Notes: a model not told the origin generated them from the letters alone. Counted from the stretch's first letter, positions 8,057-17,758 are shown. The stretch: 64,000 nt of DNA from Chitinophaga qingshengii (GCF_014529935.1 NZ_JACVFC010000001.1:372001-436000); one strand, 5' to 3'. Numbers and translations: made by a program.

Positions 8057-9298
8057 TCAATTAGCGCTGTTCCAGTAATTAATCTGGTTAATTAACTGGT
8101 ATTTATTGACAATATTCTGTGTAATAATATTTTTTGCATTCAGGTAGTTATTGATAGCAATCACATAATCTGCTATTCTGACATCACCATGCACCAATAA
8201 TACTCTGTTGGCCTGCATCAGACCATTGGCATAGTCAATTTGTTTGTTTGCCTGGTCAATGAGCTCCAATGTGGATGCCAGTTGTTGCATCAGCTGTTGT
8301 ATTTGCTGATAATACTGGCGGGAAAAAAAATCCTGATAATTTTTCCTCGTTTCCTCAGAAATAGCCACCTTATTATGTTGCATTTTCCGCTGCCGGCCGT
8401 CATATATGGGCACTGTTAAACTTACGCCGGCGCTGATGCCAAAATTTTTGTAGGGATCAAGCGCCAGGGTGGAGTTAAAACCACCATCCGTATATAGGTT
8501 TATTTTGGGCCGGTAAGACAAATCGATAGCGGCGTCTGTATTTCGCAGCTTCAGGCTGTCTATCTCAAACTGGTGATAAAACACCGTGTTCTCCAGGGAA
8601 GGCAGATGATCCAGGTTCAATGCCGGATCTGCCAGCGGGGTAAAAGCGGTATCTGTAATACCGCAAAGATAGTTCAGTTGCCCGAAGTTGACCTGGTATT
8701 GTGCCCGCAGTTGTTTTAACAATAACTCCTGTTGTTGCAGGGTTACCAGGAAGGTAAGGTAATCCGTCTGCCGGTAAGTACCGGTTTCCGTAAGTTTTTT
8801 CAGGATGACCTCTTCCTGTTTTAGCAGTTGCAGCACGCTATTGTTAAAATTGTATTGCTCCCAGTCGCCATAGGCGACGATATATTGCGACGCAATACTT
8901 TTTTTCAGGTCCTGTTCCGAAATCCTGGCTGTGTTACGAATACCCTGGTTCTGTAAGTCAATCCCATACAATTGATTATTCAGGTTCTTTTTTCCATTCA
9001 ACTCTTTGGTAGCAGTTACCAGGGCGCTTATCTGGCCTCCGTTGGTAATGGCGTTATCGTATCCGTAGCCACGAATGAGCGGAGCATAAGTGCTATTGCT
9101 CACACCATTTACCTGTGGCCCATAGGCGGCGCGCAAGCGCAGACTATCGGCCTGTGACAATCTCACCTGATTCTGATAATCCTTCAGCAGCGGACTATTT
9201 TGTTTGCCTTTCTCCAGGTAATAATGCAATTCTTTCACCTGGGCATGTGCCGTTATAAAAAAGAAAATAAGCAGAAAAGAAATGCCCGGCTGCTTCAT
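8057..9298 (-). CDS. TolC-like outer-membrane efflux protein
   Basis: 413 residues with a signal peptide (ISFLLIFFFITAHAQ) and the repeated helical/beta architecture of the outer-membrane efflux family: SPLLKDYQNQVRLSQADSLRLRAAYGPQV near the N-terminus and a second copy (IDLSYRPKINLYTDGGFN) in the C-terminal half. It is the first gene of the tripartite pump operon. It is divergent from the two-component regulator at 9493, which suggests that system controls the pump. Confidence 0.92.
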   Translation of the reverse strand: MKQPGISFLLIFFFITAHAQVKELHYYLEKGKQNSPLLKDYQNQVRLSQADSLRLRAAYGPQVNGVSNSTYAPLIRGYGYDNAITNGGQISALVTATKELNGKKNLNNQLYGIDLQNQGIRNTARISEQDLKKSIASQYIVAYGDWEQYNFNNSVLQLLKQEEVILKKLTETGTYRQTDYLTFLVTLQQQELLLKQLRAQYQVNFGQLNYLCGITDTAFTPLADPALNLDHLPSLENTVFYHQFEIDSLKLRNTDAAIDLSYRPKINLYTDGGFNSTLALDPYKNFGISAGVSLTVPIYDGRQRKMQHNKVAISEETRKNYQDFFSRQYYQQIQQLMQQLASTLELIDQANKQIDYANGLMQANRVLLVHGDVRIADYVIAINNYLNAKNIITQNIVNKYQLINQINYWNSAN

Positions 9299-9480
9299 AG
9301 CGCTCTTTTTAACAAATCAACTATTGAAAGACCTGTTACACAGGCAGATTATCATGCGTCCTGATAAAATATAAGTTTTCATGGTATGTGAATTTAACTT
9401 AAAATTATAAGCAAATTCTGATTAATTTCTGTAGCAGACAGGAGATCCGCCTAATTCAGAAAAAATTCAAAATTGAAACT
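9299..9480. other. Divergent regulatory region of the efflux operon
   Basis: This AT-rich spacer between the pump operon and the response regulator contains a small perfect inverted repeat, CCTGT-TAC-ACAGG (9332-9344), 34 bp upstream of the TolC start. It could be a regulator site. No other gene is visible. Confidence 0.4.
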
Positions 9481-9488
9481 TACTTTTG
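9481..9488 (+). promoter_or_regulatory. Bacteroidota -7 box at the response-regulator start
   Basis: TACTTTTG matches TAnnTTTG exactly and ends only four bases before the ATG at 9493. If it is used, the transcript would begin at or next to the start codon, giving a leaderless mRNA. No TTTG is found at the expected -33 position. Confidence 0.55.
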
Positions 9489-9492
9489 CCGC

Positions 9493-10167
9493 ATGAAGGT
9501 ATTAATCATCGAAGATGAACTACAGCTGGCGCAGAGCGTTATTGGGTATTTATCCGGTGAGAGCTATGTATGTGAACATGCCGCTACCTATCAGCAGGCA
9601 ATGGAGAAACTGAGTATATACGAATATCAGTGCATATTACTCGACCTCATGCTACCTGGTGGCAACGGGCTTCAACTACTGGAGGAAATCAAAAAAAGGC
9701 AGCAACAGGAAGGCGTCATCATCATCTCCGCTAAAGATTCCTACGACGATAAAATAAAGGGGCTTCAAATTGGAGCAGACGACTATCTGGCCAAACCTTT
9801 TCACCTGCCGGAACTGGCAGCCAGGGTATATTCGGTGATCAGACGGCGTTCATTCCAAAACAACAACATTCTTCAGCAGGAAGAACTTCAAATAGACCTC
9901 CTCGCCAAAACCGTGCATATTCACGATAAACCAGTACTGCTTACCCGGAAAGAATTTGACCTGCTTATCTATTTCCTGGGCAATAAAAACAGGGTCATCT
10001 CCAAAAATGCACTGGCAGAACACCTTTCAGGTGACATTGCAGATATGCTCGACAACCATAGTTTTGTTTACGCGCATATCAAAAACCTTAAGAGAAAGCT
10101 CCATGAAGCCGGTTGTGGCAATTACCTCAAAACCGTTTATGCCACGGGATATAAATGGGAAGTATGA
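9493..10167 (+). CDS. OmpR/PhoB-type response regulator
   Basis: 224 residues. The receiver domain (1 to about 120) has the acidic pair in IIEDE, the phospho-acceptor Asp in LLDLMLPGGNG and the conserved Lys in GADDYLAKPF. The winged-helix output domain ends in VYAHIKNLKRKL and VYATGYKWEV. It overlaps the histidine kinase start (ATGA), so both are made together. Its position divergent from the efflux operon and upstream of a beta-barrel receptor suggests it regulates one or both. Confidence 0.94.
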   Translation: MKVLIIEDELQLAQSVIGYLSGESYVCEHAATYQQAMEKLSIYEYQCILLDLMLPGGNGLQLLEEIKKRQQQEGVIIISAKDSYDDKIKGLQIGADDYLAKPFHLPELAARVYSVIRRRSFQNNNILQQEELQIDLLAKTVHIHDKPVLLTRKEFDLLIYFLGNKNRVISKNALAEHLSGDIADMLDNHSFVYAHIKNLKRKLHEAGCGNYLKTVYATGYKWEV

Positions 10168-11447
10168 GTAAACTGTTAAACAAATCGCTGAAAATATTTA
10201 TCCTCTATGCAGGTATTGTACTGGCAGGCAGCATTCCTGCCTATTACGTAATTGTAGATCTGATATGGGAACATGAACTAAAGGAACATAACCTCATTGT
10301 AAGCGAAACTATTAAGCAAAATCTTCAGTCGTTATCACTCTCTGACGAGGAATTAGCAGCAAGCGTCGCCCTCTGGAATAAACTACGGCCCGAAACGCAG
10401 TTGCAGCCGGCAGCTTCCCTATTACCGGACTCTACCTATAATATATACAGAAAAAATAAATACATTCCCACCAAGGGAAAGGACCGTTTTCAAGGGCTGA
10501 TTACCTATTTCTCCATCAACGGTAAGCCATTCCGGCTCACACTCGAAACCAATATGGAAGAAAGTCATGAAACGATCATGGCTATTGCGGTGGTAACAGT
10601 CATGTTCTTTCTTATTTTATTGGGAGGTTTTATATTCATCAACCGGCGCATTTCAGCACGATTGTGGCGCCCTTTTTATAACAGTTTAGAAAAGATCCAG
10701 TCATTTAACCTGCATAAACCGCAGGAAATTCATTTTGACCATACCGGCATAGCAGAATTTGAAACGCTCCATCATCACCTGCATAAACTGATCACTGGCA
10801 ATATTGCCAGCTATCAACAACAAAAGGAGTTTATCCAACATGCCTCTCATGAATTGCAAACACCATTGTCTGTGATCAAATTCAAGCTGGACCTCCTGCA
10901 CCAAAGCAAACCGATGACGGAGGAACAATCTGATATCATTGATCAGGCACATCAGGCATTAGCCAAAGTAACCAGGGTGAACAAAAACCTGTTGCTACTC
11001 GCTAAAATTGAGAATAGCCAGTTTCCGGAAAAAGAACGCATAGATCTGCCTGTTCTGATAGAACATTACGTGCCGTTTCTGCAAGACTTCCTGGACGATA
11101 AGCAGCTACAGGTGCAGCTTAATATTACGGGGTCATTCCAATTGTCTGTCAATAAAACCCTGCTGGAAATATTGCTAACCAATCTGTTTATGAATGCTAT
11201 CCGGTATAGTGAGCCAGGAGGCATTATTCAGGTGTCCCTGGATGAGCGCCGTCTTGTGATGGCTAATACCGGTAACGAAGCCCTGGATACAGATCACCTG
11301 TTCCGGAGATTTGGATTGTCGGCCCGCCATCCTACGGGTACCGGACTGGGACTGGCGATTATCCACGAGATATGTCAACTATACGGCTGGCAGGAACACT
11401 ACCGCTTTGAAAATGGGTTTCATTTATTCAGCATTCAATGGGCCTGA
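10164..11447 (+). CDS. Sensor histidine kinase (HisKA type)
   Basis: 427 residues from the ATG at 10164, which overlaps the regulator stop; an alternative ATG lies at 10155. Two membrane helices (about 8-32 and 135-158) flank a periplasmic sensor of about 100 residues. The phosphorylated His is in FIQHASHELQTPLSVIKFKL, the N box in LLTNLFMNAIRYSEPGG, and a G box in GTGLGLAIIHEICQLYG. It is the partner of the OmpR-type regulator. The signal is unknown. Confidence 0.93.
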   Translation: MSKLLNKSLKIFILYAGIVLAGSIPAYYVIVDLIWEHELKEHNLIVSETIKQNLQSLSLSDEELAASVALWNKLRPETQLQPAASLLPDSTYNIYRKNKYIPTKGKDRFQGLITYFSINGKPFRLTLETNMEESHETIMAIAVVTVMFFLILLGGFIFINRRISARLWRPFYNSLEKIQSFNLHKPQEIHFDHTGIAEFETLHHHLHKLITGNIASYQQQKEFIQHASHELQTPLSVIKFKLDLLHQSKPMTEEQSDIIDQAHQALAKVTRVNKNLLLLAKIENSQFPEKERIDLPVLIEHYVPFLQDFLDDKQLQVQLNITGSFQLSVNKTLLEILLTNLFMNAIRYSEPGGIIQVSLDERRLVMANTGNEALDTDHLFRRFGLSARHPTGTGLGLAIIHEICQLYGWQEHYRFENGFHLFSIQWA

Positions 11448-11504
11448 TTCTAAATTTCTTCTAAATCGTTGTTCAATTTTGCCTATATCATAAAAATTGA
11501 ACGG

Positions 11505-13907
11505 ATGAAACGATTTATTAGCGGGATATTACTGGTCTTTGCAGCCCTGTGCAGTCAGGCACAGCAAAACACCATCACCTTATCGGGGATTGTAAAAGAT
11601 ACCAGCGGCCAGGCTGTATTGGCATTTGTAAATGTAACACTTCATAAGGCGTCCGATAGCTCGTTTATAACCGGTACTATTACCGGCGAAGAAGGCCGCT
11701 TTAGTATAGCAGGCATAGACCCTGGAAACTATCTGCTTAAATTCTCCTATCTTGGATATCACACCAAATGGCAACCTTTACTGGCAGGGCAATTGAGCAA
11801 CTTCCTATCTGTGGGTCATATATCCTTACAACGTTCACAGGTAAGCATGAACGAAGTTGTTGTCACCGGCAAGGCAGAAGAGGTAAGCGGGAAAATGGAT
11901 AAGAAAACATTCTCACCAGCTGCCAACATTAGTCAGGCTGGCGGATCAGCACTAGATGCCATGAAAAATCTGCCGGGCGTTACCGCCGGCCAGGATGGGA
12001 AAGTATTGCTACGGGGCAGTGATAAGGTGATGATTCTGATAGATGGTAAACAAACCGCGCTTACCGGCATGGGTGGTCAGTCAGGGCTTGATAATATTCC
12101 GGCTTCTGCCATTGATAAAATTGAGATCATCAATAACCCCTCGGCAAAATATGACGCCAACGGAAACGCAGGTATCATTAACATCATCTACAAAAAGGAA
12201 AAAAAAGAAGGCTTCAATGGCAAAGTGGGTCTCACCACCGGGTTAGGAGCACTATGGGAAAAGAAAGGCAACTTACCGGATATCCGCCCGCAGTATACGG
12301 CTACTCCTAAACTCAACCCTTCCCTATCCCTCAATTACCGGAAAAACAAAGTCAATTTCTTCTTTCAGGGCGATAACCTGTACACCAAAACCCTCAATAA
12401 AAATGAATTTACCGAAAAATGGTACGATCATGGAGAGGCAGTCATTCAACAGGTGAAACGCAACAGAACTACCAATATCATTACCGGTAAGACTGGTATA
12501 GACTGGCAACCAGACGATAAAAACCTGTTTACTGTCTCGGGTTTGTTCAGCAGTGAAAAAATCCTCGACCGGGGCGACCAACCATTTTTTAATACCGACC
12601 TATCCGAAAGACAGCGCCTGTGGCAGTTTCTGGAGGATGAACTGAAAACTACGGCTACCTTCTCCGCAGGCTGGCAACATCAGTTTAAACAGCCAGGACG
12701 CGTATTACAAATGAATCTGAACTATACCTTTCACCGGGAAGATGAAAAGTATTTTTTCACCAATATCATGCCCACCTATACCGGGTTAGATTCGTTTAAA
12801 TTACTTTCAGATGAACACGTTGCCGATTTGACAGCGGATTATATACATCCCTTGCGGTTTGGGCGCTTTGAAGGAGGCGTTAAATTCCGTCGCCGGTACA
12901 TTCCTACCAACATGCAATTTAAACCCGGTCTGCATTCCCCGCTGGATACTACCGCCGGAGGCTGGGCCAACTACGGAGAAATTATTCCTGCGGTATATGG
13001 TATGTTCATATTTGAAAACAAAGACTTTGAAGTTGAAGCCGGAATGCGGGTAGAATATGTAGACCTGAAGTATGACGTAAATCCGCAGCATAATACCTAT
13101 CGCAGTAACGGGTACCACTATATACAGCCATTCCCCAATATCCGGTTAGCCTATCGCCTGGACGAACATAACAAATTAACCCTGTTCTATAATCGCCGGG
13201 TGGACCGGCCTAACGAAGTAGATATCCGTATCTTCCCTAAATATGATGATGCGGAAATCATCAAGGTAGGGAACCCGGAGCTGCGGCCCCAATTTACCAA
13301 TACCTTTGAATTGGGCTACAAAACCAACTGGCGCAGTGGCTACCTATACCCTGCGTTGTATCATAAACGAATGGATGCGACTATTTCCCGTATAGGCACT
13401 ACCGTTGGTAACAGCCATCTTATCTACAATGTATTCCAGAATGCCGGGAAAAGCTACCAATCCGGCCTGGAGGTAACCCTGTCTCAAAAAGTCAATAGAT
13501 GGGTCAGCCTTCAGCTAAACATGAATGGCTATAAAAACATCATTGATGGCTTTACCGTGCTCAACAAATATCCGGAGCCAACCGTCTATACGGCTCCCCG
13601 CGAGGAGGCGTTGTCCGGTAATGTAAAGCTCAACAGTATGTTTCAATTGCCCTCAAAAATAGAATTGCAGCTTACCGCCATTTACCTGGCGCCTGACATT
13701 GTTCCACAGGGAAAAATCTATTCCCGTTTTTCAATAGATATGGGCGCAAAAAAAATACTGGGTAAAAATGAGTTCTTTGTAAATGCCACCGATATAGCCA
13801 ACACCCTGCGCATTAAACGTGATGTAAAGGGCGCCGGATTTAGCTATACAAGTACAGATTACTTCGAAACACAAGTATTCAGAATAGGATACAATTATAA
13901 GTTTTAA
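11505..13907 (+). CDS. TonB-dependent-like outer-membrane beta-barrel receptor
   Basis: 800 residues from the ATG at 11505. The frame opens earlier, but MKRFISGILLVFAALCSQAQ is a clear signal peptide. A carboxypeptidase-regulatory-like domain follows (TLSGIVKDTSGQAVLAFVNVTL), then a plug (ALDAMKNLPGVTAGQDGKVLLRGSDKVMILIDGK) and a barrel ending in an aromatic residue (IGYNYKF). This matches the OMP_b-brl_3 family of Bacteroidota. It lies 57 bp downstream of the kinase and is probably in the same regulon. The substrate is unknown. Confidence 0.9.
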   Translation: MKRFISGILLVFAALCSQAQQNTITLSGIVKDTSGQAVLAFVNVTLHKASDSSFITGTITGEEGRFSIAGIDPGNYLLKFSYLGYHTKWQPLLAGQLSNFLSVGHISLQRSQVSMNEVVVTGKAEEVSGKMDKKTFSPAANISQAGGSALDAMKNLPGVTAGQDGKVLLRGSDKVMILIDGKQTALTGMGGQSGLDNIPASAIDKIEIINNPSAKYDANGNAGIINIIYKKEKKEGFNGKVGLTTGLGALWEKKGNLPDIRPQYTATPKLNPSLSLNYRKNKVNFFFQGDNLYTKTLNKNEFTEKWYDHGEAVIQQVKRNRTTNIITGKTGIDWQPDDKNLFTVSGLFSSEKILDRGDQPFFNTDLSERQRLWQFLEDELKTTATFSAGWQHQFKQPGRVLQMNLNYTFHREDEKYFFTNIMPTYTGLDSFKLLSDEHVADLTADYIHPLRFGRFEGGVKFRRRYIPTNMQFKPGLHSPLDTTAGGWANYGEIIPAVYGMFIFENKDFEVEAGMRVEYVDLKYDVNPQHNTYRSNGYHYIQPFPNIRLAYRLDEHNKLTLFYNRRVDRPNEVDIRIFPKYDDAEIIKVGNPELRPQFTNTFELGYKTNWRSGYLYPALYHKRMDATISRIGTTVGNSHLIYNVFQNAGKSYQSGLEVTLSQKVNRWVSLQLNMNGYKNIIDGFTVLNKYPEPTVYTAPREEALSGNVKLNSMFQLPSKIELQLTAIYLAPDIVPQGKIYSRFSIDMGAKKILGKNEFFVNATDIANTLRIKRDVKGAGFSYTSTDYFETQVFRIGYNYKF

Positions 13908-13944
13908 CCTGTATCATGAAACACCTGACCAAATGGAAAAAGGG

Positions 13945-13992
13945 ACCGGAGCGGATTGAACGTTACTCCTCAAAGAACGTCACCGCTCCGGT
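13945..13992. terminator. Inverted repeat between convergent genes
   Basis: ACCGGAGCGG (13945-13954) and CCGCTCCGGT (13983-13992) are perfect ten-base arms. The right arm lies inside the 3' end of the carbonic anhydrase gene. The position between convergent genes suits a terminator, but there is no T-run. Confidence 0.45.
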
Positions 13993-14592
13993 TTCCAGGT
14001 GATAGATACCACCCACTATCTTTATCGCCCCGCTATCTGCCAGTGCTGCTATAACAGGACTTTCAGCTTTTAACTGTTCTATTACATGATGCACATTGTT
14101 TTCCGTAACATTCTTTACAAATCCGGCATTCTTTCCGGTCCTGTTTTCTGCAGGAGTAGATGTCTCCCTGTCGATAGCAGGCCTTATCTTGTCCAATAAT
14201 TGCGTAAGACTACCAAGGTGTACACCATCGCAGGCGCCTTTTATAGCTCCGCATTGCGTATGTCCCAACACCACGATTATTTTTGACCCTGCCAGTTGCG
14301 TACCGAACTCCATGCTGCCCAATATATCCTGGTTGAGGACATTGCCAGCGATGCGTATACTGAATATATCCCCTAATCCCTGATCAAAGATAAGTTCCAC
14401 AGAAGTGCGTGAATCCATACAGCTAAGTACTGTGGCAAATGGATACTGCCCGTCTCTGGTGGCATTCACCTGGCTCAGCAAATCCCTGTTGGCTCTCAGG
14501 TTATTGACAAACCGTGAGTTGCCTTCTTTCAGATATTGAAGCGCCATTTCAGGCGTAAGGGTACTTTGTGATTCCTTGGAGTGCTTGTACAT
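13963..14592 (-). CDS. Beta-class carbonic anhydrase
   Basis: 209 residues. The zinc ligands and active-site dyad are visible: SCMDSRTSVE (Cys, Asp, Arg) and GHTQCGAIKGA (His, Cys). IRIAGNVLNQDILGSMEFG is also typical of the family. It interconverts CO2 and bicarbonate in the cytoplasm. It lies about 100 bp downstream of purE on the same strand; purE/purK chemistry uses bicarbonate (PurK) and releases or moves CO2 (PurE), so supply of bicarbonate to purine synthesis is a reasonable but unproven link. Confidence 0.95.
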   Translation of the reverse strand: MYKHSKESQSTLTPEMALQYLKEGNSRFVNNLRANRDLLSQVNATRDGQYPFATVLSCMDSRTSVELIFDQGLGDIFSIRIAGNVLNQDILGSMEFGTQLAGSKIIVVLGHTQCGAIKGACDGVHLGSLTQLLDKIRPAIDRETSTPAENRTGKNAGFVKNVTENNVHHVIEQLKAESPVIAALADSGAIKIVGGIYHLETGAVTFFEE

Positions 14593-14689
14593 GTTTTAAT
14601 GTTTGGGAATTGTTGATGTAAAGTTCAACAGGCATTGGATAAACAAACCCAATACCTGCGGGGCATTATAAATTTATAACGTACACTAT

Positions 14690-15187
14690 CTACACGATTC
14701 GATCCAATGTTTCATTCTGCTTGTCAACCTTATCATTATTTTCTTTCTTTAATGCTGCCAGCATCTGCCTGATTGTACTGTTATGGGTACCTAAAATCTG
14801 TACCGCCAGCAATCCTGCATTGCGTGCGCCATTAACGCCTACGGTGGCTACAGGTATATCCCCCGGCATCTGCACGATAGATAAAAGGGAGTCCCAGCCA
14901 TCGAGAGAGTTGGAAGATTTAATAGGTACGCCAATTACCGGCAGAGTAGTGATAGCGGCCACCATACCCGGAAGGTGCGCTGCGCCGCCAGCGCCGGCGA
15001 TGATGATCTTCAAACCACGTTCTTCAGCAGTAGCAGCATATTCAAACATTTTTTGAGGGCTGCGATGTGCCGACACAACGTTAAACTCATAACCTATCTC
15101 AAACTTCTTCAACACCTCTATTGCCTGACGCATAATTGGCGCATCGGAGCTGCTGCCCATGATAATGCCTACCTCTACCTGTTTCAT
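14690..15187 (-). CDS. purE: N5-carboxyaminoimidazole ribonucleotide mutase
   Basis: 165 residues, the usual length for class I PurE. The N-terminal [13 protein letters not shown] loop and [13 protein letters not shown] contain the substrate-binding Ser/Asp and catalytic His; [17 protein letters not shown] is also conserved. It converts N5-CAIR to CAIR in purine biosynthesis. It begins 5 bp after the purK stop, so the two are co-transcribed. A hydrophilic tail ([19 protein letters not shown]) extends past the conserved core. Confidence 0.96.
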   Translation of the reverse strand: MKQVEVGIIMGSSSDAPIMRQAIEVLKKFEIGYEFNVVSAHRSPQKMFEYAATAEERGLKIIIAGAGGAAHLPGMVAAITTLPVIGVPIKSSNSLDGWDSLLSIVQMPGDIPVATVGVNGARNAGLLAVQILGTHNSTIRQMLAALKKENNDKVDKQNETLDRIV

Positions 15188-15192
15188 ATTTT

Positions 15193-16311
15193 TTAATTTA
15201 AAATTTTTCGTATTGATTCCGCTTTCGCAATAACGTTTTCGATGGTATTATCGGTGACAGTTACATGCCCGATTTTCCGGCCAGGTCTGCTGCCTTCTTT
15301 TCCATACCAGTGAAGGTGGGCGCCAGGTATGTCTAATAAACGCTTTAGTTTTCCCGGTTTATCGGTACTTAAGGTAGCGCTTTCCAGTATATTCATCATT
15401 AAAGATGGGAAACGAAGTCCGGGAGCGCCCAGTGGCAGTCCAAGTACGGCACGGAGTAACTGTTCATATTGCGATGTGATGCTGGCTTCTATCGTGTGAT
15501 GCCCACTGTTGTGCGGCCTTGGAGCCAGTTCATTCACTAAAAGCCGGTTATCTTTTGTGACAAACATTTCCACAGCAAGAATACCTACCAGTTTGAGTGC
15601 ATCTGCAATTTTCCTGGCAAGGGCGGTAGCTTTTTCTGACATCTCCTCTCCTATCTGAGCGGGCGCTATCTGGTAATCAAGTATGAACTTCTCTTCAGAA
15701 AACACCATCATCACCGGGTCGTAGCATGCTACTGCGCCGTGCTCATTTCTTGCTACAATGACGGAAATTTCGTGTTTAATGTCAACCAGTTCTTCCACCA
15801 CACATGGCGCGTCAAACGCAGCTGCCATATCTTCCTTTGTTTTTAACACCATCACCCCATAGCCATCGTATCCGTCACGACGTTTTTTCAGGCAGACGGG
15901 CAACTTATTTTCATACCGGTACAAGTCATTTTTGCCCTGGATGGCTTCGCCAGGCACTACCGGTATATGATGTGACAGCAGGAACTGTTTTTGTGTAAAT
16001 TTATCCTGTATTACTTCGATGGTATCAGGCGCAGGGAAGATCTTTACTCCTTGCTTTTCGAGCTGTCGTAATGCGTTGATATTTACAGCTTCCTTTTCTA
16101 TTGTAATAACGTCCAGGTCCTTACCAAACTCCATAACGGCTTCAAAAGAAGCCGGATCGCCACAAAAGAAATCGGCCGTATAATGTGAACAGGGCGCATG
16201 CGCGTCCTTATCCATAATTGAAACACGGAGACCGAGATCTATGGCCTGCCGCATTATCATTGCCCCCAGCTGGCCGCCCCCTAAAATTCCTACTTTCAAA
16301 TTTTCAAGCAT
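15193..16311 (-). CDS. purK: N5-carboxyaminoimidazole ribonucleotide synthase
   Basis: 372 residues with the ATP-grasp fold: [17 protein letters not shown] at the N-terminus, the ATP-binding region around [17 protein letters not shown], and the metal-binding stretch [18 protein letters not shown]. It makes N5-CAIR from AIR, ATP and bicarbonate, feeding PurE. A short leader of about 10 bases is predicted from TATCTTTG at 16327-16334. The divergent TetR gene and half-sites over this promoter suggest local control. Confidence 0.96.
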   Translation of the reverse strand: MLENLKVGILGGGQLGAMIMRQAIDLGLRVSIMDKDAHAPCSHYTADFFCGDPASFEAVMEFGKDLDVITIEKEAVNINALRQLEKQGVKIFPAPDTIEVIQDKFTQKQFLLSHHIPVVPGEAIQGKNDLYRYENKLPVCLKKRRDGYDGYGVMVLKTKEDMAAAFDAPCVVEELVDIKHEISVIVARNEHGAVACYDPVMMVFSEEKFILDYQIAPAQIGEEMSEKATALARKIADALKLVGILAVEMFVTKDNRLLVNELAPRPHNSGHHTIEASITSQYEQLLRAVLGLPLGAPGLRFPSLMMNILESATLSTDKPGKLKRLLDIPGAHLHWYGKEGSRPGRKIGHVTVTDNTIENVIAKAESIRKILN

Positions 16312-16326
16312 AATCTACAATTGGCG

Positions 16327-16334
16327 CAAAGATA
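16327..16334 (-). promoter_or_regulatory. purKE promoter -7 box
   Basis: On the minus strand TATCTTTG matches TAnnTTTG exactly and ends 15 bases before the purK ATG. No TTTG occurs at -33; that place is occupied by the ATAGTA-T-TACTAT palindrome. Confidence 0.65.
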
Positions 16335-16352
16335 TAAAAACTATTTAAAATG

Positions 16353-16407
16353 ATAGTATTACTATTACAAAACATAGTAAATTAATGAAATACGAGCGAT
16401 CTACTAT
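16353..16407. promoter_or_regulatory. Cluster of ATAGTA/TACTAT half-sites, likely TetR operator
   Basis: ATAGTA-T-TACTAT is a perfect palindrome at 16353-16365. Further half-sites are ATAGTA at 16374-16379 and TACTAT at 16402-16407. A separate inverted repeat, AAATACGA (16388-16395) and TCGTATTT (16412-16419), overlaps the likely promoter of the divergent TetR gene. The first palindrome covers the expected -33 position of the purK promoter. Confidence 0.55.
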
Positions 16408-16441
16408 TAAATCGTATTTTAGCCCAACTAATTCATAAAGT

Positions 16442-17116
16442 ATGGAGTTGCAGTTGCAGATAAAAATGAATCCCAACCTTTACCTGAGAGATCCGGACAG
16501 TACCGGGCTTGGCCGTAACATCATCAAGCACAGTATAAAGCTGATTCATGATATAGGCTTTGAGGACTTTACTTTTAAAAAGCTGGCTGTTGAAGTAGGA
16601 AGTACAGAGGCCAGCATCTATCGGTATTTTGAAAACAAGCACCGGCTACTCACCTATATTACCACCTGGTTCTGGACTTGGCTGGAATACCAGCTGATAT
16701 TTCATACCAACAACCTTCGTCATCCGAAAGAAAAGATAGATATCGTTATAAAGCTGCTGACTTTTGAAGTGCAGGACAAATTTATTGTAGAGCATATTGA
16801 CAAGAGCCTTTTACACGGCATAGTCATCTGCGAGGGCGACAAAGCATACCTGACAAAGAATGTGACGGAAGACAATAAGTCTATGTTATTTAAGCCATAT
16901 AAAGATCTTTGTCATCGTATTGCAGAGATCTTCCTGGAGTTAAACCCTGAATTTGTGTTCCCCCATTCCCTGGCGAGTACTTTAATAGAAACCGCTCACC
17001 GGCAGATGTACTTTAAAGAACACTTGCCGCGCCTGACTGATTTTGGTAAATCCAAAGCAGTAAGGCCATTAGTCGGATTTCTACAGCATCTGGTATTCAA
17101 GTCGCTGGAAAATTAA
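16442..17116 (+). CDS. TetR family transcriptional regulator
   Basis: 224 residues. The N-terminal HTH reads IIKHSIKLIHDIGFEDFTFKKLA then GSTEASIYRYFENKHRLLTYI, with the usual YRYF.NK motif. The C-terminal domain is not assigned to a ligand class. A second in-frame ATG lies at 16466, so the first eight residues are uncertain. It is transcribed away from purKE, with half-sites between them that could serve both its own control and purK control. Confidence 0.88.
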   Translation: MELQLQIKMNPNLYLRDPDSTGLGRNIIKHSIKLIHDIGFEDFTFKKLAVEVGSTEASIYRYFENKHRLLTYITTWFWTWLEYQLIFHTNNLRHPKEKIDIVIKLLTFEVQDKFIVEHIDKSLLHGIVICEGDKAYLTKNVTEDNKSMLFKPYKDLCHRIAEIFLELNPEFVFPHSLASTLIETAHRQMYFKEHLPRLTDFGKSKAVRPLVGFLQHLVFKSLEN

Positions 17117-17156
17117 CCGAAACAATATAGCGATGGGAGGAAATTTTTTTTCCAGG

Positions 17157-17182
17157 CAAACTTTTCAAAAATGTATTTCGTA
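17157..17182 (+). promoter_or_regulatory. ECF-type promoter of the sigma/anti-sigma genes
   Basis: CAAACTTTT is followed by TATTTCGTA, arranged as AAC (17159-17161), 17 bases, CGTA (17179-17182). The same arrangement recurs before the ferritin-like operon at 18637-18662. AAC with CGT at 16-17 bp is the general form of ECF sigma promoters, so this looks like autoregulation. Confidence 0.7.
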
Positions 17183-17211
17183 AATAAATGCGCATTTGAA
17201 TACATCTGGCT

Positions 17212-17757
17212 TTGAAGGAACCACAAACATATAATACCGAACAGCAACTGATAAACGGATTAAAGCAACGCGAGCAGGCTGCTTTCAGCTACCTGTACGA
17301 TCACTATTCGTCAGCGCTGAATGGTGTCATTTACAATATAATTCCTGATACCAATATCGCGACAGATATTTTGCAGGAAGTGTTTGTAAAAATCTGGCGC
17401 TTGATAGACAGCTATGATCCTGACAGAGGAAAGCTGTTTACCTGGATGTTCAACATTGCCCGCAATACCGCTATTGATCTTGCCCGCAGCAAAGAATGGC
17501 GAAACAGTAAACTAAACAATAGTCTGACTGAAGACTATGCACAGTTGCCCGACCAATCGCCGCCATCATCCGACCTTCCGGAGTTACGAAAAATAGTATA
17601 TTCCCTCAAAGAAGAATATAAGACCGTCATCGAATTATCTTACTTTGAGGGATATACGCAAAAAGAAATCGCAACGATAGAACAAATACCACTGGGAACG
17701 GTTAAAACACGGTTAAGGGCGGCATTATTACAACTTAAAAAAAAGATCAATCTTTAA
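17212..17757 (+). CDS. ECF-type sigma factor (sigma-24 like)
   Basis: 181 residues. Region 2 reads FSYLYDHYSSALNGVIY and ILQEVFVKIWRLIDSYDPDRGKLFTWMFNIARN; region 4 reads VIELSYFEGYTQKEIATIEQIPLGTVKTRLRAAL. Translation starts at TTG; an upstream ATG at 17188 stops after three codons. The stop codon is separated by one base from the GTG start of an RskA-type anti-sigma factor, so this is a sigma/anti-sigma pair. It probably drives both its own operon and the exported ferritin-like genes, judging by the shared promoter motif. Confidence 0.94.
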   Translation: MKEPQTYNTEQQLINGLKQREQAAFSYLYDHYSSALNGVIYNIIPDTNIATDILQEVFVKIWRLIDSYDPDRGKLFTWMFNIARNTAIDLARSKEWRNSKLNNSLTEDYAQLPDQSPPSSDLPELRKIVYSLKEEYKTVIELSYFEGYTQKEIATIEQIPLGTVKTRLRAALLQLKKKINL

Positions 17758-17758
17758 C

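Noticed and set aside
13917..14003. 28-codon frame (MKHLTKWKKGPERIERYSSK...) between convergent genes
   Set aside because: It overlaps the inverted repeat and the 3' end of the carbonic anhydrase gene, and has no recognisable features.
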